Made by a program: the position numbers and the translations under genes. From Chlorogloeopsis fritschii PCC 6912 (GTDB taxonomy: Bacteria; Cyanobacteriota; Cyanobacteriia; Cyanobacteriales; Nostocaceae): a stretch of DNA of 64,000 bases. How positions within the stretch are numbered: position 1 is the first letter of the stretch; every line of letters starts with the position of its first letter. The stretch is taken from assembly GCF_000317285.1 (NCBI RefSeq), contig NZ_AJLN01000050.1, positions 62,001 to 126,000 on the forward strand, read 5' to 3'. The notes below the pieces were generated by a model. The model had not been told where the DNA came from, ran no database searches, and saw only the letters and a program-made list of their open reading frames with translations. Positions 55,212 through 63,920 of this stretch are shown here, one piece after another.

Positions 55212-55760
55212 TTGGAGAGATTACTAAAACTATCAAGAATTATTGATGCTTGCAATGAATGCATTGGTCGATATACCAGTTGGTTGGTGCTAGTAATGGT
55301 GACACTCGGCGTGTGGAATGTTGTCGGGCGATGGCTGGGACGTTTTAGCGGCAGCAACCTTACTTCTAATGCCTACATAGAAGCGCAATGGTATATTTTT
55401 GATTTAGTTTTCTTGTTGGGAGCAGCTTACGCGCTAAAACACAATGAACACGTTCGAGTCGATATTTTCTATAGTAATTGGCAGCGCAAGCGCAAAGCAC
55501 TAGCAGACCTTGTAGGTACAGTATTTTTTCTGATACCTTTCTGCATCATGGTTATAATTTTTTCTTGGGATGCAATCATTGCTTCGTGGCGAATTTGGGA
55601 AGCATCACCCGATCCTGGTGGTTTGCCGCGCTATCCGATTAAAGCGATGATTATTGTCGGTTTTGTGTTGCTGATTTTTCAAGGAATTTCTGAGGCAATT
55701 AAAAACTTAGCGATTCTCACAGGCAAACTCGAATCCCAGGAGGAACGCCATGACGTTTGA
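55212..55760 (+). CDS. TRAP transporter small permease (DctQ-type)
   Basis: The 182-residue protein has four hydrophobic helices (about 20-42, 60-82, 98-120 and 142-162) and the DctQ pattern N-E-H-V-R-V-D-I-F. It pairs with the large permease to import an organic acid with Na+. Translation seems to start at a TTG. Its end overlaps the DctM-type gene by 11 bases, indicating translational coupling. The upstream MITE ends about 66 bases before the start, so it lies in the promoter region. Confidence 0.88.
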   Translation: MERLLKLSRIIDACNECIGRYTSWLVLVMVTLGVWNVVGRWLGRFSGSNLTSNAYIEAQWYIFDLVFLLGAAYALKHNEHVRVDIFYSNWQRKRKALADLVGTVFFLIPFCIMVIIFSWDAIIASWRIWEASPDPGGLPRYPIKAMIIVGFVLLIFQGISEAIKNLAILTGKLESQEERHDV

Positions 55761-57087
55761 TTATGAGTGGCTTGGCCCTACAATGTTTGTGGGTGCTTTG
55801 GTATTGCTGTCATTGGGTTATCCAGTAGCCTTCTCGCTGGGTGGGGTGGCGATTTTATTTGCTGCCATTGGTATTGCACTGGATGTATTCGATCCATTAT
55901 TTCTCACTGCCATGCCCCAGCGGATTTTTGGCATCATGGCAAACTACACCCTACTTGCTATCCCTTACTTTATCTTCATGGGCGCAATGCTGGAGAAGTC
56001 TGGGATTGCAGAAAGTTTGTTAGAAACGATGGGGATTTTATTAGGGCGCTTGCGTGGCGGGCTGGCGCTTGCTGTGGTATTGGTAGGGGCACTTTTGGCA
56101 GCAACTACAGGTGTAGTAGCGGCAACAGTGGTAGCGATGGGTTTGATTTCTTTACCGATCATGCTGCGCTATGGTTACAACAAAGAATTAGCTACTGGTG
56201 TAATTGCCGCATCGGGAACTCTAGGACAAATTATCCCGCCGAGTGTGGTGTTGGTTGTACTAGGGGATCAGTTGGGTATATCGGTGGGCGATTTATTCAT
56301 TGGTTCGGTGATTCCCGGTTTGATGATGGCGGGTGCTTATGCTGTTCATGTCTTAGTTATAGCTTTCTTGAAGCCAGAGGTAGCACCTGCTTTGCCTGCT
56401 AATGTGCGAGATATTGGTGGTAAAGCTTTGGCAGGACGAGTAATTCAGGTAATGCTGCCGCCTTTAGTGTTGATTTTACTGGTATTAGGCAGTATATTTT
56501 TTGGCTTTGCCACGCCAACAGAAGCAGGTGCTGTGGGTTGTGCAGGGGCGATCGCACTAGCTGCTGTTTACCGTGAACTAACTTTGGAATCGTTACGCCA
56601 AGTCTGCGATTCTACTCTTCGCATCACCAGTATGGTGGTTTTTATCTTGCTTGGTTCCACAGCTTTCAGTTTAGTCTTTCGGGGATTAAATGGCGATCAA
56701 TTTATGTTCGATGTGCTTGCCAATCTTCCCGGCGGCGAAATTGGCTTTTTGATTGTCAGCATGACAGTGGTATTTATTCTTGGCTTTTTCATCGACTTTT
56801 TTGAGATTGCCTTCATAGTCGTGCCTTTATTTGTGCCAGTTGCTCAGAAGTTAGGCATTGACTTAGTTTGGTTTGGTGTAGTCTTAGGAGCAAATCTGCA
56901 AACTTCTTTCCTTACACCTCCCTTTGGTTTTGCCCTGTTCTATTTGCGGGGTGTCGCACCTAAAGAAGTTACTACAACTGATATCTACCGCGGTGCCGTA
57001 CCGTTTGTTCTGCTTCAGTTATTAGTACTGGTGCTAGTTATTGCTTTTCCGGGGATTGTTGGTTTTTTGCCTTCTTTGGCACGCTAA
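55750..57087 (+). CDS. TRAP transporter large permease (DctM-type)
   Basis: The 445-residue protein has about 12 membrane segments in the DctM pattern, with M-G-A-M-L-E-K-S-G-I near residue 77, G-T-L-G-Q-I-I-P-P-S-V near 155 and the mirrored N-L-Q-T-S-F-L-T-P-P-F-G near 378. It forms the transport core with the small permease. The group resembles the cyanobacterial Gtr (glutamate) and 2-oxoacid TRAP systems. The binding protein is encoded on the other strand 5.6 kb downstream (62685). Confidence 0.9.
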   Translation: MTFDYEWLGPTMFVGALVLLSLGYPVAFSLGGVAILFAAIGIALDVFDPLFLTAMPQRIFGIMANYTLLAIPYFIFMGAMLEKSGIAESLLETMGILLGRLRGGLALAVVLVGALLAATTGVVAATVVAMGLISLPIMLRYGYNKELATGVIAASGTLGQIIPPSVVLVVLGDQLGISVGDLFIGSVIPGLMMAGAYAVHVLVIAFLKPEVAPALPANVRDIGGKALAGRVIQVMLPPLVLILLVLGSIFFGFATPTEAGAVGCAGAIALAAVYRELTLESLRQVCDSTLRITSMVVFILLGSTAFSLVFRGLNGDQFMFDVLANLPGGEIGFLIVSMTVVFILGFFIDFFEIAFIVVPLFVPVAQKLGIDLVWFGVVLGANLQTSFLTPPFGFALFYLRGVAPKEVTTTDIYRGAVPFVLLQLLVLVLVIAFPGIVGFLPSLAR

Positions 57088-57791
57088 GAGTTCGCCACAG
57101 ATAACCTTGAGGCTACTCGTTTACTAGCTGCATACGATGCATTTATCAATGATGCTCCAACTTGTTTCACGCTTTGTACCAGTTCGACACCTGCTTTTTC
57201 TGGTGAACCTACCCCAAATGGAGGTGAAGGATTATACTCAAGCATCAATTCAATGAATTTACCAGTCTCCTCACCACAAAGTATTCCTGCGATCGCCAGA
57301 GCAAAATCAATCCCCGCCGTTACACCCCCACCAGTAATTCGGTTGCCATCTACAACTACTCTTTCTGTACTGACTTGTACCCCCATTAACTCTAGTTGCT
57401 CTCGAAATGCCCAATGAGAAGCTGCTCGATATCCTTGTAACAATCCAGCTGCTGCCAAGATTAAGGAACCCGTACAAACGGCAGTCACATACTTAGCTGT
57501 CTTGCCATGTGCTTGCAAAAATGCCAGTACTTCCTCATCTTCCATGATTTGGACGGTGCCAAAAACTCCACCCGGTACACATAACACATCCAGTTGAGGA
57601 CATTCAGCAAAAGTGGTGGTGGGTAAAATTGTTAAACCGCCATTGCTCACCACAGGTTCGAGGGACTTCCACAATAATAAAACACGAGTATTGGGCATTG
57701 AACAAAAGACTTGGTGCGGCCCTGTAATATCTAATTGGGTCATGTCTGGGTAAATGACTAAACCAATAGTGTGTTGGCGCTGATTATTCAT
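57084..57791 (-). CDS. isonitrile hydratase-like DJ-1/PfpI protein
   Basis: The 235-residue protein closely follows the layout of bacterial isonitrile hydratase (InhA): L-D-I-T-G-P near residue 20, the nucleophile elbow T-A-V-C-T-G-S-L with Cys106, and G-G-G-V-T-A-G-I-D-F-A-L near 153. It would be a cytoplasmic enzyme that hydrates isonitriles to N-formamides, but other DJ-1 superfamily activities are possible. Its 3' end overlaps the TRAP permease gene by 4 bases, convergent. A LuxR-type regulator is divergent from it, 88 bases away, and is a candidate regulator. Confidence 0.88.
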   Translation of the reverse strand: MNNQRQHTIGLVIYPDMTQLDITGPHQVFCSMPNTRVLLLWKSLEPVVSNGGLTILPTTTFAECPQLDVLCVPGGVFGTVQIMEDEEVLAFLQAHGKTAKYVTAVCTGSLILAAAGLLQGYRAASHWAFREQLELMGVQVSTERVVVDGNRITGGGVTAGIDFALAIAGILCGEETGKFIELMLEYNPSPPFGVGSPEKAGVELVQSVKQVGASLINASYAASKRVASRLSVANS

Positions 57792-57879
57792 ACAGGTAAT
57801 TGCAAATGCTTTGATTCACACAGTTATCCTAAAGCTAATTACCTGAACTGCAAATTACCCAGTTGAGTACTTTTTCACC

Positions 57880-58593
57880 ATGTCTGAAAGCTTTCATGCA
57901 TTAATTCACAAGATAGCGATCGCTCGCGATGAATTCCAACTACGCCTGCATTACATGGATGCAGTGGGAGAGTTGTTTAATTGCCAACACTGGAGTATTT
58001 ATTTGCATGACAGCCAAGGACAACGTACTACTATTGATATCAAAGGCTTACCAGATAGCTTTATCGATTACTACCAAAGTGTTGGTGCGGCTATCGATCC
58101 AGTGATGCAGTATGTGATTGAAAACCATGCACCTGCTCACGAGCAAGTAATTTTTACTGAGGCAGCTTGGAAACAGAGCCGATTATATCAAAGCGGTTGT
58201 GGTAAAAAATATGACCACGAACATATTATGACAGGGCCGATCGTTGGGCAAGGAAAACTAATTGGCACAGTTCATTTTGCCCGAACCAGTGGAATAACAG
58301 CCTTCAATACAGTGGATTTATTGCATTTGAGCGCGCTTTGTGCCCATTTTTCAGCACAACTAGCATTTTTGAGAACACAACAAGAGTTCAGGCGATCGCA
58401 ACAAGCGACTTGTCTAACTCCGCGAGAGTTACAGATTGCCTCCTTAGTTGCAAACGGCTTAACTAATGCAGAAATTGCTGCCGAACTTTGGATTAGCCAA
58501 AATACGGTAAAGCAGACTTTGAAACGAATTTTTCAGAAGTTGGATGTATCAGCACGAGCAGAGATGGTAGCAAAATTGCAATTGTTTTGCTGA
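57880..58593 (+). CDS. LuxR-family transcriptional regulator with GAF-like sensor
   Basis: The 237-residue protein has an N-terminal GAF-like or autoinducer-binding-like domain (about 10-165) and a C-terminal LuxR helix-turn-helix (about 175-235: L-T-P-R-E-L-Q-I-A-S-L-V-A-N-G-L-T-N-A-E-I-A, then I-S-Q-N-T-V-K-Q). It has no receiver Asp arrangement. Divergent to the isonitrile hydratase-like gene, it probably acts on their shared promoter; the ligand is unknown. Confidence 0.88.
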   Translation: MSESFHALIHKIAIARDEFQLRLHYMDAVGELFNCQHWSIYLHDSQGQRTTIDIKGLPDSFIDYYQSVGAAIDPVMQYVIENHAPAHEQVIFTEAAWKQSRLYQSGCGKKYDHEHIMTGPIVGQGKLIGTVHFARTSGITAFNTVDLLHLSALCAHFSAQLAFLRTQQEFRRSQQATCLTPRELQIASLVANGLTNAEIAAELWISQNTVKQTLKRIFQKLDVSARAEMVAKLQLFC

Positions 58594-59087
58594 TTTCACC
58601 AGATTTTAACTGTTTCATACGCAGATAAATTTTCCAGTTGCTCTCGGAATACTTAAGAGAAGTTGCTCAATACCCTTGTAAAAATTCAGCTCCGCCAAGA
58701 CTAAAGAATTTGTAAAAACAAGTGTTGTATTGTGAGCGCCACAGAAGAGTATTTTGTTAATTGCTGTATATAAACACACAAACAGAATAGTTGTATTTTC
58801 CCTAATAAATTGGTAATATTACGGATATAAAGTTTCCAATTTAAGCTTGGCAAGAAAATAAAAACACTCTTTCCCACGATATCGAAGATTTATTCCTTTT
58901 TATAGCGGATTGATAGAGATTATATAAGCTTCCGCGAACTAAGAGGTGGTAGTGACTTATACGTTGGTGAAGGTTGAGTGCGGGTTGTTTGGATAGGCTG
59001 GAGCTTTGCTGAAAAGGCAAGGTAAAAATTCTATCTGTGATGTGGAGTTGCTAAGTAAGGAAAAATACAAAACCAAAGGATTTGAGA
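58594..59087. other. intergenic region containing a decayed gene fragment
   Basis: Apart from the decayed fragment at 58633-58728, this 494-base region shows no gene. The AAAGGA at 59075 before the next start is the only clear signal. Confidence 0.5.
58633..58728 (-). pseudogene. decayed fragment of an isonitrile hydratase-like gene
   Basis: Compared base by base with 57391-57486 inside the complete gene, this stretch keeps AGTTGCTCTCG, GAGAAG, TTGCTC, CCTTGTAA, CAGCT, GCCAAGA and AAAGAA-like blocks in the same order and nearly the same spacing. I estimate about 70-75 per cent identity, with at least one single-base deletion. On the minus strand it corresponds to the part just after the nucleophile elbow. 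It has no open frame. It is a remnant of a second, diverged copy. Confidence 0.75.
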
Positions 59088-59603
59088 ATGCGTCTGAGAA
59101 AGCTAGTCAGCTATGGGATTCTTGTAGTGGTATTCGTTATCGGGTTCGGTTTCACGACAATTGCTCGTGGTTCTGGGAATCCACCCGCAAGTGAAAAGAT
59201 TGAGTTTGCCCAACAAACGAGCGATCTGATGCTCAACACTTTATTCGCGGCGCTGACGCAGGAGTTCGATGAGACTACGCCGGATAACGTAGAGCAGGGC
59301 AAGGAGTCCATATCGCTGATATTTAACGATAAGAACAGGGATATGCGGCTAGTCGGCACCCTCGATCCGCTCCGGGAAAGCGATCGCCCCCGTGACAACT
59401 TCGAGCGTCAAGCAAACGAACTAGCGCTGGCAGGGCAGGCATATACATCCGTCCAGCGCGTGGACGATCAATGGTACTATCGACGCTCAATTCCCCTCAG
59501 CAACTTCAGGGCGGAGTGTGCGCTCTGCCATGCCAATTTCCCAGCTGGCCCCACCTCAGATTGGGTAGGTGCACTCATGCTCAGGGTGCCAATCAGGGAG
59601 TAA
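59088..59603 (+). CDS. Tll0287-like c-type heme domain protein
   Basis: The 171-residue protein has an N-terminal signal/anchor (about 8-28, S-Y-G-I-L-V-V-V-F-V-I-G) and a periplasmic or lumenal domain resembling cyanobacterial Tll0287 (DUF3365). Near the C-terminus is C-A-L-C-H, a c-type heme-binding motif, followed by A-N-F-P-A-G-P. Q-W-Y-Y-R-R-S-I-P-L precedes it. Such proteins bind one heme in a PAS-like fold; their partner is not known. The ATG at 59088 has AAAGGA at 59075-59080. It precedes ndhD by about 200 bases on the same strand. Confidence 0.85.
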   Translation: MRLRKLVSYGILVVVFVIGFGFTTIARGSGNPPASEKIEFAQQTSDLMLNTLFAALTQEFDETTPDNVEQGKESISLIFNDKNRDMRLVGTLDPLRESDRPRDNFERQANELALAGQAYTSVQRVDDQWYYRRSIPLSNFRAECALCHANFPAGPTSDWVGALMLRVPIRE

Positions 59604-59805
59604 GAAACTTCCAAAAAAAGCTAAGAGTCAATGTTGTCATCGGCAGCATTGACTTTCTGTTTTGGGTACTTTTGCGAAAAGTAGCGATCGCCCATCGTAA
59701 GTAGAAATTTATCTATACCTAACGAAGTAAATATTTATTCACAACTCTTTACAAACTCTAGTAGAATGATTCTATTAACAAAAGTAAGTATTTATTCTCA
59801 TTGAC

Positions 59806-61494
59806 ATGATAGCGGAGCGATTTCCCTGGCTTACCGCGATTGTCCTACTGCCCTTAGTTGCTTCCCTGCTCATCCCTGTGCTGCCTGATAAAAATGGCAA
59901 GCGCGTGCGGTGGTATGCCTTAGGTGTAGGTATCGCAGACTTTGTCTTAATGTGCTATGCCTTTTGGAAGCATTACGATACGAGCAGTGCTAGTTTTCAA
60001 CTCGTGGAAAATTATGCCTGGATACCTCAGTTAGGTCTAAACTGGGCATTATCGGTCGATGGGCTGTCAGTTCCACTTGTACTGCTAGCAGGATTTGTGA
60101 CGACACTCTCGATGTTTTCAGCATGGCAAGTTGATCGTAGACCTCGCCTATTTTACTTTCTGATGCTGGTGCTTTATGCCGCACAGATAGGGGTATTCGT
60201 CGCCAAAGACTTGCTGCTGTTTTTCATCATGTGGGAAGTCGAACTGATTCCTGTCTACCTACTCGTTTGTATTTGGGGCGGGCAGAAGCGCCGCTACGCG
60301 GCAACAAAGTTTTTACTATATACAGCAGCAGCTTCTATATTTATTCTGGTAGCAGCGCTAGCTATGGCGCTCTACGGTGGCGGCATCATGACCTTTGATA
60401 TGGTTGCCCTTGGCATGAAGGATTACCCACTAGGTCTAGAACTGCTGCTTTATGCGGGATTGCTGATTGCGTTTGGCGTTAAGCTTGCTGTGTTCCCCAT
60501 GCATACCTGGTTGCCTGATGCCCACGGTGAAGCATCGGCTCCCGTATCAATGATTTTGGCAGGTGTGCTTTTAAAAATGGGCGGTTACGGACTGATACGC
60601 CTCAACCTTGAGCTTCTTAGCGATGCACACATTTACTTTGCACCTGTTTTAGCAATTCTGGGTGTTGTTAACATTATCTATGGTGCGTTGAACTCCTTTG
60701 CCCAGTCGAATATGAAGCGCCGCCTAGCCTATTCGTCGATTTCCCACATGGGGTTTGTATTGCTGGGTATAGCGTCGTTTACCGATTTGGGAATCAACGG
60801 TGCGATGTTACAGATGATTTCCCACGGCTTAATTGCATCGGTGCTATTCTTCTTAGCAGGGGTGACTTACGATCGCACCCACACGATGGCAATGGAAAAT
60901 ATGGGTGGTATCGGGCAAGCCATGCCCAAAGTATTTGCCCTGTTTACCATTGGTTCAATGGCTTCTTTGGCTCTCCCCGGCATGAGCGGCTTTGCTGGCG
61001 AACTCTCGGTTTTTCTTGGTGTGACAACCAGTGATATCTACAGTTCAACCTTCTGCACTGTGACAGTTTTCCTTGCTGCCGTAGGAGTTATCCTCACACC
61101 GATTTATTTACTGTCCATGCTGCGACAAGTATTTTATGGCACTGGTGCAGAACTGAAATGTAACCTTACAGATGGAGGCTTGCAGAATCAGGAAGCTGAA
61201 GAAGCGGTTTGTTTCGGCACAGATTGTATATTGCCTAATGAGGCAATATACAGAGATGCTAGCCCACGTGAAGTGTTTATCGCTGCCTGCTTCTTGGTGA
61301 TAATTATTGGTATTGGATTATATCCTAAGATGGCAATGCAGATGTACGATGTTAAGACAGTTGCGGTGAACGCTCAAGTTCGTCAATCATACACCATCAT
61401 TTCGCAAGAGAATCCTGGTGTCTATGCTCATGGAGTGTTGATTCCTGAAATCGCAAAGCCTGAGGTAACGCCTGTTTTGGCAAATTTGAAGTAA
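59806..61494 (+). CDS. ndhD: NDH-1 subunit NdhD (NdhD1-type paralogue)
   Basis: The 562-residue protein is a proton-pumping membrane subunit of the cyanobacterial NDH-1 complex (homologous to NuoM), with about 14 helices. Conserved residues include Glu in F-I-M-W-E-V-E-L (about 145), Lys in [20 protein letters not shown] (about 225), and L-L-K-M-G-G-Y-G-L near 260. From its beginning ([14 protein letters not shown]) it is closest in type to NdhD1, but differs at many positions, for example A-V-F-P-M where NdhD1 has I-I-P-L. No other ndh gene is adjacent. It is probably an extra paralogue. Confidence 0.93.
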   Translation: MIAERFPWLTAIVLLPLVASLLIPVLPDKNGKRVRWYALGVGIADFVLMCYAFWKHYDTSSASFQLVENYAWIPQLGLNWALSVDGLSVPLVLLAGFVTTLSMFSAWQVDRRPRLFYFLMLVLYAAQIGVFVAKDLLLFFIMWEVELIPVYLLVCIWGGQKRRYAATKFLLYTAAASIFILVAALAMALYGGGIMTFDMVALGMKDYPLGLELLLYAGLLIAFGVKLAVFPMHTWLPDAHGEASAPVSMILAGVLLKMGGYGLIRLNLELLSDAHIYFAPVLAILGVVNIIYGALNSFAQSNMKRRLAYSSISHMGFVLLGIASFTDLGINGAMLQMISHGLIASVLFFLAGVTYDRTHTMAMENMGGIGQAMPKVFALFTIGSMASLALPGMSGFAGELSVFLGVTTSDIYSSTFCTVTVFLAAVGVILTPIYLLSMLRQVFYGTGAELKCNLTDGGLQNQEAEEAVCFGTDCILPNEAIYRDASPREVFIAACFLVIIIGIGLYPKMAMQMYDVKTVAVNAQVRQSYTIISQENPGVYAHGVLIPEIAKPEVTPVLANLK

Positions 61495-61713
61495 GCTTTT
61501 TGACCTCCATTATTCACATCTTGCATCGGTTATGCGATCGCAATTTTTGTAAGGTGGGCAATGCTTAGGATTGGTTCAAAATCTGATTTTTACATTCTAG
61601 GTAATGCCCACCCTACTACTGGTAATGAGGGTGAGTAACAAAAAGGGGTAAAATGCAAGCTATTACCAAAAAATTTTGCCTAACTGCAAAACCAATATCA
61701 AGGAGTGCCACTT

Positions 61714-62112
61714 GTGCGTAGCGGAAGAATGCAGATGTTAATGGATAGGACAGCGATCGCACTTTCTACGGCGTGTGCAATTCATTGTTTATTCCTACTA
61801 GTTTTCATCGTTATGCTTCCCGCACTAGCTACGACTTCTCTTGGTAACGAAAGCTTTCACCGTTTTCTGCTCTGGTTTGTCTTTCCCATCAGTGCATTGG
61901 CTCTGACGCAGGGGTGCCGTCGTCACAAAGATAGAATAGTACTCGCCTTTGGCATCTTGGGGTTGGGGCTTTTAATGGCAACCGCAATTGTCGGGCATGA
62001 AGTCGTAGGTGAAGAAGGCGAGCGCTTGGCTACAGTTTCAGGAGCAATGCTCTTGGCATTTGGGCATATTCGTAACTATAGGCTATGCCGCAAGAATAAG
62101 TGCAGATTCTAA
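61714..62112 (+). CDS. MerC domain protein
   Basis: The 132-residue protein has four membrane segments and the MerC pattern: T-A-C-A-I-H-C-L-F-L near residue 20 with its Cys pair, L-L-W near 50, and the C-terminal G-H-I-R-N-Y-R-L-C-R-K-N-K-C. MerC proteins take up Hg(II), but in cyanobacteria related genes are often linked with zinc regulation instead. No mer or zur gene is adjacent. The start is set at the GTG at 61714, 8 bases after AGGAG; the ATG at 61729 is also possible. Confidence 0.85.
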   Translation: MRSGRMQMLMDRTAIALSTACAIHCLFLLVFIVMLPALATTSLGNESFHRFLLWFVFPISALALTQGCRRHKDRIVLAFGILGLGLLMATAIVGHEVVGEEGERLATVSGAMLLAFGHIRNYRLCRKNKCRF

Positions 62113-62199
62113 CAAAAACCACAGCTGATTGATATGGAGAAGTGATCGCTCAAACCTAATTACGAATTAAATGCAAAATTTCCTCCGGGTACTCTTCGA

Positions 62200-62380
62200 C
62201 TTTCAAATAAATGAAACCCGTTCGCGGGATTGAAACTATCTTTATCTTATGTATCAGTGCTTGAGATACAGCTTTCAAATAAATGAAACCCGTTCGCGGG
62301 ATTGAAACTATCTTCCAGTTTTATGTAAAAGCGGAATATTTGCCTTTTAAATAAATGAAATCGTTTCCGCTTACATCGAA
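62200..62380 (+). CRISPR. short CRISPR array: two intact repeats, one degenerate, two spacers
   Basis: Two identical 37-bp repeats (62200-62236 and 62272-62308) start with CTTTCAAATAAATG and end with CGGGATTGAAAC. They contain a CCCG-TTCG-CGGG hairpin. Spacers are 62237-62271 and 62309-62343, each 35 bp. A third copy (62344-62380) matches only in its first half, as expected for the terminal repeat. The end ATTGAAAC is the usual 5' tag of type I/III crRNAs, so transcription would run on the plus strand. No cas gene is in the window. Confidence 0.88.
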
Positions 62381-62601
62381 ATTACTCAATATATGAGTCC
62401 AAAAGCTCTGCGTTCCTCCGCGCTCACCTTTGCGTTCCTCTGCGTTAAAAAATATTAGGAATTAGGTAGCAGTAATGAAAAACGAACCACAAAGAACACA
62501 TAGACGCGAAGCGGCTACTTTCAGAAGCCACTTCGTGTCTACCCGCAGGGTAGAGCACAAAGAAATAAGAGTTTTAGAGAGTTTTTGCGTAAGTCCTGAA
62601 T
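62381..62601. other. intergenic region with dispersed repeats after the CRISPR array
   Basis: No gene is seen. Low-complexity CTGCGTTCCTCCGCGCTCAC at 62407 is a common cyanobacterial intergenic repeat. An imperfect hairpin (AGACGCGAAG ... CTTCGTGTCT) lies at about 62502-62542, and the sequence TTTTTGCGTAAGTCCTGA (about 62583-62600) is the end of the element family seen at 19028. Confidence 0.5.
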
Positions 62602-62629
62602 ATATTATTTCGATGCCAACAGATTTGAT

Positions 62630-62655
62630 ATCAATCCTGTTTGCGGGATAGAAAC
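62630..62655 (+). repeat. isolated degenerate CRISPR repeat
   Basis: ATCAATCCTGTTTGCGGGAT followed by AGAAAC agrees with the last 26 bases of the array repeat at 21 of 26 positions, including the GCGGGAT and GAAAC blocks. It lies 250 bases after the array, in the same orientation, and is probably the last trace of a longer array. Confidence 0.6.
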
Positions 62656-62684
62656 TAAAACAACAAGCGATGAGCAATTTTTCA

Positions 62685-63788
62685 TTATCTTTGACTAGAT
62701 GTCACAAAATTAGCAAAGCTCAATTCATTCACACGATTCCAGTTGTAAATCTGCTCTCTAAAACCTTTCCACTGTTCGTAAACTTGTTTAAAATTCGCAT
62801 CTTTACTGGCATTTTCTGCAAATATCTCAAAAGAGATTTTCTCAGCCGCTTGCAGAATATCTTGACTGTAGGGAACCAACTTTGTACCGCTAGCAACTAA
62901 ATTTGAAAGTACTTGCCCATTCAAGGCATCGTACTGAGTGAGCATATTGACGTTAGCTTCATAAGTTGCCGCTTTCAATACTTCTTGATATTCTTTGGGC
63001 AAGCGGTTCCAGGCATTCAAATTAACTAATACATCTAAGGTGGGGCCGGGTTCCCACCAACCGGGATAATAGTAGAACTGCGCGGCTTTATTCAAACCCA
63101 GCTTTTCATCATCATAAGGGCCAACCCACTCAGCTGCATCAATAGCACCCCGATCCAATGCCAAGAAAATTTCGCCCCCTGGTAAAACTTGTACATTCAC
63201 TCCCAAGCGAGACATCACTTGTCCTCCCAATCCAGGAATCCGCATTTTTAGTCCCTTGAGATCCGCAACAGACTTGATTTCTCTTTTGAACCATCCCCCC
63301 ATCTGCGCCCCAGTACTACCCGCAGGAAAGTTAATGACATTAAAGCTGGTATAAATTTTCTGTATAGCTTCTAAGCCACCACCGTGATAAAGCCACGCAT
63401 TCTGCTGTTGGGCATTTAAACCGAAGGGCACGGATGTAGCAAAAGCTAATGCTGGGCTTTTGCCAATGTAATAATAGCTGGATGTGTGTCCGCATTCCAC
63501 TGTTCCTCCTTGCACGGCATCTAATACTTGCAATCCTGGCACTAACTCGCCAGCAGCAAAGGGTGTAATTCGGAAACGTCCATTAGTCATTTCCTTAACT
63601 CGTTGGGATACAGTTTCTGCACCAATAAAAGTACCTAGAGATTTCGGCCAACTTGTCGCCATCCGCCACCGGACATTTGGCAGCCCAGTTGTCACACCAG
63701 GAGATTTACCAGGTCTGCTACAAGATGCTAGGGTAGCAGTAGTGACTGTAGCGATCGCGGCATTTTGAATAACTTGTCTACGTTTCAT
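62685..63788 (-). CDS. TRAP transporter substrate-binding protein (TakP/GtrC-like)
   Basis: The 367-residue protein has a Tat-like N-terminus (M-K-R-R-Q-V-I-Q-N) and a lipobox (T-L-A-S-C, Cys23). The mature part is a DctP-type binding protein with W-R-M-A-T-S-W-P, the ligand arginine region M-R-I-P-G-L-G-G, and [10 protein letters not shown] then [10 protein letters not shown], a pattern of the 2-oxoacid/lactate/glutamate binding group. It almost certainly serves the permeases at 55212-57087, although it is transcribed in the opposite direction. The ligand is not settled. Confidence 0.92.
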   Translation of the reverse strand: MKRRQVIQNAAIATVTTATLASCSRPGKSPGVTTGLPNVRWRMATSWPKSLGTFIGAETVSQRVKEMTNGRFRITPFAAGELVPGLQVLDAVQGGTVECGHTSSYYYIGKSPALAFATSVPFGLNAQQQNAWLYHGGGLEAIQKIYTSFNVINFPAGSTGAQMGGWFKREIKSVADLKGLKMRIPGLGGQVMSRLGVNVQVLPGGEIFLALDRGAIDAAEWVGPYDDEKLGLNKAAQFYYYPGWWEPGPTLDVLVNLNAWNRLPKEYQEVLKAATYEANVNMLTQYDALNGQVLSNLVASGTKLVPYSQDILQAAEKISFEIFAENASKDANFKQVYEQWKGFREQIYNWNRVNELSFANFVTSSQR

Positions 63789-63920
63789 AAAGTTTTGTAA
63801 ATTAAAATATAGTCAATTCTCAGGCTAGTGGAATTGAACAATAGTAATGTCTAGCAGTAAAAAGTTAGACTCATATATTGCAATTGTTAACTTTTAACCT
63901 CATGACTGGAGAGCAAAACC

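Noticed and set aside
55767-56402. 211-residue frame overlapping the TRAP large permease
   Set aside because: It is the +1 frame of a conserved transporter gene; the Cys/Trp/Gly-rich product is typical of such shadows.
62462-62677. 71-residue minus-strand frame beside the CRISPR relic
   Set aside because: It spans dispersed repeats and the degenerate CRISPR repeat, so coding is unlikely.
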